DNA from: Parabacteroides distasonis ATCC 8503 | Lineage (GTDB): Bacteria; Bacteroidota; Bacteroidia; Bacteroidales; Tannerellaceae | DNA: 64,000 bases | Direction of reading: 5' to 3' | NCBI RefSeq assembly: GCF_000012845.1 | Contig: NC_009615.1 | Span: 147,501-211,500, forward strand | Shown: positions 62,063 to 64,000 of the stretch, piece after piece | Layout of the letters: each line of letters starts with the position of its first letter | How positions within the stretch are numbered: the stretch's first letter is position 1 | Notes under the pieces: generated by a model | Seen by the model: only the letters and a program-made list of their open reading frames with translations | Database searches by the model: none | Told to the model about the DNA's origin: nothing | Made by a program: the position numbers and the translations under genes

Positions 62063-62356
62063 ATGCAGAGAAGAAATACACAGACATTGGGTGAGGTGCT
62101 TCGTGACTTTTTCGAGGATAATACCGAGTTGTACGAGAAAATGATGGAGATCCGGGTTCAGCGTGCGTGGGGAGAAGTTTTAGGGCCTACGATCATGCAG
62201 TACACACGTAATATATATGTACGTGATAAGGTGCTTCATGTCTCATTGACTTCCTCCGTACTTCGTAGCGAGTTGACGCTTTGCCGGGAACGGTTGGTGA
62301 AAAGCTTGAATGATTACGCGGGTGCCTCGGTCATTACCAACATCGTTTTTCATTGA
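62063..62356 (+). CDS. DUF721 protein
   Basis: The 97-residue protein has the DUF721/DciA-like pattern (QTLGEVLRDFFEDN, VQRAWGEVLGPTI, LHVSLTSSVLRSELTLCRERL). In other phyla the DUF721 protein DciA loads the replicative helicase. It starts 2 bp after recF, a frequent pair. Confidence 0.88.
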   Translation: MQRRNTQTLGEVLRDFFEDNTELYEKMMEIRVQRAWGEVLGPTIMQYTRNIYVRDKVLHVSLTSSVLRSELTLCRERLVKSLNDYAGASVITNIVFH

Positions 62357-62397
62357 GTGTGGCTTTACCATTCGCAATATTACTTACAGGGTCAAGT

Positions 62398-62453
62398 AAC
62401 ATATACTGCCCAGCCTCGGTAAGTATATATGGCTTGACCCAGTAAGTATATAT
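62398..62453. repeat. Intergenic 23-bp-period array with hairpin
   Basis: AAGTATATAT occurs at 62421 and 62444, 23 bp apart, with an inverted version (ATATACT) near 62401. GGGTCAAG (62389-62396) pairs with CTTGACCC (62432-62439), so the array can fold. It fills the gap between convergent genes and shares AAGTATATAT with the array at 20277-20354. Confidence 0.65.
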
Positions 62454-62465
62454 TCTGCGGAGAGA

Positions 62466-63020
62466 TCAATAGATGGTGTCTTCTGTTATTACGTAATCCA
62501 TTTTCTTGTCGAGTGGCTCTACCGGGACTTGCGGTATCATCTGGAACCCGAAGCATATGCCAACCTTGGGAGCGTTGAGCGTGGAAAGAAGGCGGTCGTA
62601 GAATCCCCTTCCTCGTCCCATGCGGTTCTTGTCTTTATCAAAGGCGACTCCGGGCACGATAATCAAGTCGATCTCATTCTTTGGAACTTCTATGCCGTCC
62701 GCCTTAGGCTCTAATATTCCGAAAGGTCCGGGTTTTAGGGATTCCGGTCCTTCGTAAAGAAGCAATCTCAAATCATCACCGACGATCAAGGGCAACAGAA
62801 GCTTTTTCTTCTGGTACCATTTCTCGATAAAGCCGGCGGTCTGTACTTCTCCCGGTATGGCGTGATAAAGGGCGATGCAAGAAGCCGCTTGGAACAGTTC
62901 CGTCTGTTCCAAGCGGTCCATGATCTTATCCGATAGCTCGCACAAGGTAATCCTCGAATATTCTTTTTTTCGAGAGGCCATATCTTTTCGTAGGGCCTGC
63001 TTGGCTGTGTAAGTCTCCAT
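62466..63020 (-). CDS. 5-formyltetrahydrofolate cyclo-ligase
   Basis: The 184-residue enzyme converts 5-formyl-THF to 5,10-methenyl-THF with ATP. It shows the N-terminal AKQALRKDMASRKKEY, YHAIPGEVQTAGFIEKWYQ, and the ATP site IIVPGVAFDKDKNRMGRGRG followed by FYDRLL. The start at 63020 fits the family. It overlaps the end of the S41 protease frame by 95 bp on the same strand, an unusually long overlap. Confidence 0.94.
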   Translation of the reverse strand: METYTAKQALRKDMASRKKEYSRITLCELSDKIMDRLEQTELFQAASCIALYHAIPGEVQTAGFIEKWYQKKKLLLPLIVGDDLRLLLYEGPESLKPGPFGILEPKADGIEVPKNEIDLIIVPGVAFDKDKNRMGRGRGFYDRLLSTLNAPKVGICFGFQMIPQVPVEPLDKKMDYVITEDTIY

Positions 63021-64000
63021 TCGCTGATTGTTTTAATAGTTCCGCATTCGGCACAGATTTTCCCTCTTGCAAGATCTTGATCGCACGTAATAAGGTAACG
63101 TCATCTTTTAGGAAAATGGGGTAGAAGCCCGCCTCGTCGAAGAAATTCCTTACGATATACGCTTGCAATTGGTTCTCGATTAACTTGCCGGATATATTAA
63201 TTAATGTAGGACGTCTCTTGATGCCCTTGGTAGCGGCGAAGTTCACGAAGTCGGAAAGGAGCGGTTGTTGCTGCAAGTAATTATATAATTCCTCCCAAGT
63301 CTTGAATGAGCCTAGTTTCTCCCGATGGCGGTCTGAGTACTCGAGCGCATACAGGTAAAGCACGCCGCTATTTACCACATTTGAGTAGTAAGAGGTAACG
63401 CCGCTCGTGTCACGAGGGATAAAGATATCTGGCATGATACCGCCCCCGCCGTATACGGTACGTCCGCCTACGGTCTGGTATTTCAAGGAATCATCCATCT
63501 TGATGCTATCGGCCGAGTCGAACTCGCCGTGCATATATCGGTTATAGATATCTTGGTCGTAAGCGTCCGTATTACCCATCTCATATTTCTTCTGGATGCA
63601 GCGACCGGACGGCGTGTAATAACGGGCGATGGTCAATCGCATCTCTGAACCGTCGCTCAATGACATTTGAGTTTGTACCAGACCCTTGCCATACGTTCTT
63701 CGTCCGATAATCGTACCACGGTCGTTATCTTGGATCGCTCCGGAGAATATCTCACTGGCGGAAGCCGAGATCTCATCGGTCAATACTACGATCGGGGCGT
63801 CTTTACAAGTTCCGGTTCCGTTTGCGTATACGTCGGAACGGGGGAACGACTTACCTTCCGTGTAGACGATCAAGCGTCCTTCCGGCATAAACTCGTTAAT
63901 CATATTGATAGCGGCATCCATATATCCGCCGGTATTACCCCGTAAGTCGATCACGAAAGAGGTACAGCCCGCTTGTTTCAGCTTGGCGATCGCCGTGATG
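62926..64000 (-). CDS. S41-family C-terminal processing peptidase (partial)
   Basis: The visible 358 codons enter from beyond the window (its start lies past 64000). They cover the S41 catalytic core with FVIDLRGNTGGYMDAAINM, the catalytic Ser in TDEISASASEIFSGAIQDN, and the Lys four codons apart in RRTYGKGLVQTQ. A PDZ domain would lie upstream. Its C-terminal 31 codons overlap the cyclo-ligase gene. Members are periplasmic proteases, and the N-terminal signal is not in view. Confidence 0.9.
   Translation of the reverse strand, partial: ITAIAKLKQAGCTSFVIDLRGNTGGYMDAAINMINEFMPEGRLIVYTEGKSFPRSDVYANGTGTCKDAPIVVLTDEISASASEIFSGAIQDNDRGTIIGRRTYGKGLVQTQMSLSDGSEMRLTIARYYTPSGRCIQKKYEMGNTDAYDQDIYNRYMHGEFDSADSIKMDDSLKYQTVGGRTVYGGGGIMPDIFIPRDTSGVTSYYSNVVNSGVLYLYALEYSDRHREKLGSFKTWEELYNYLQQQPLLSDFVNFAATKGIKRRPTLINISGKLIENQLQAYIVRNFFDEAGFYPIFLKDDVTLLRAIKILQEGKSVPNAELLKQSANGDLHSQAGPTKRYGLSKKRIFEDYLVRAIG

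Noticed and set aside
60963..62356. Replication origin around recF
   Set aside because: dnaA, dnaN and gyrB are absent and no DnaA-box cluster was seen; recF with a DUF721 gene occurs away from the origin in this phylum.

Overview
The window reads as an ordinary chromosomal stretch of a Bacteroidales bacterium, most likely a Parabacteroides close to P. distasonis (species is inference). Signs of this are the promoter type (a TAnnTTTG -7 box, in the clearest cases about 18-21 bp from a TTG/TTTG -33 box), Bacteroidetes-only families (DUF4199, DUF4491, DUF4837, a lamin-tail/OadG fusion, BF3164-like propeller lipoproteins), a TonB-dependent receptor with a carboxypeptidase-like N-terminal domain, and a biotin-dependent Na+-pumping methylmalonyl-CoA decarboxylase operon typical of propionate-forming gut Bacteroidales.

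Layout. 1-6.5 kb: a coiled-coil membrane protein, a Crp-like regulator and a TolC/HlyD/two-permease efflux operon without an ATPase. 6.6-9.9 kb: a DUF1080 lipoprotein, a sugar isomerase-like lipoprotein and a HAD phosphatase. 9.9-10.8 kb: a decayed polysaccharide deacetylase, a probable invertible promoter segment and an HU-family gene. 10.8-14.9 kb: lysS-gpsA-pgi. 15.1-19.9 kb: a five-gene peptide (RiPP-like) cluster with a six-cysteine double-glycine precursor, a propeller lipoprotein, a C39-like/VKOR/thioredoxin fusion, a LanC-like protein and a glycosyltransferase. 20.4-23.7 kb: nadD, gmk, yicC, tsaB and two small membrane proteins. 23.8-28.3 kb: mce-mmdA-oadG-mmdC-mmdB, which decarboxylates methylmalonyl-CoA to propionyl-CoA while exporting Na+. 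28.4-41 kb: a TonB receptor, two nitroreductases, kdsC, maf, apbE, an IlvD/Edd dehydratase, mntP, a dolichyl-phosphate-type glycosyltransferase, ffs with tRNA-Thr, and a YhiM-like protein. 41-51.9 kb: coaX, an outer-membrane barrel, a TPR protein, lptC, a CBS-domain membrane protein, ppiD, rlmN and pdxA. 52-55 kb: a lipid headgroup operon (cytidylyltransferase, SDR, CDP-alcohol transferase, acyltransferase). 55.1-58 kb: a sigma-54 activator, lptE, a TPR protein and secG. 58.3-64 kb: small proteins, tRNA-Tyr and tRNA-Gly, ribH, recF, a DUF721 protein, a 5-FTHF cyclo-ligase and a partial S41 protease.

Two things stand out. First, the 15.1-19.9 kb cluster combines a disulfide-forming enzyme that carries a catalytically dead C39-like domain with a Cys-rich double-glycine precursor, and has no local exporter. 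Second, seven intergenic spots carry short arrays of 3-4 imperfect, partly palindromic units. Six of them have a strict 22- or 23-bp period (one has 32 bp), the unit sequence differs at nearly every locus, and known features do not explain them.
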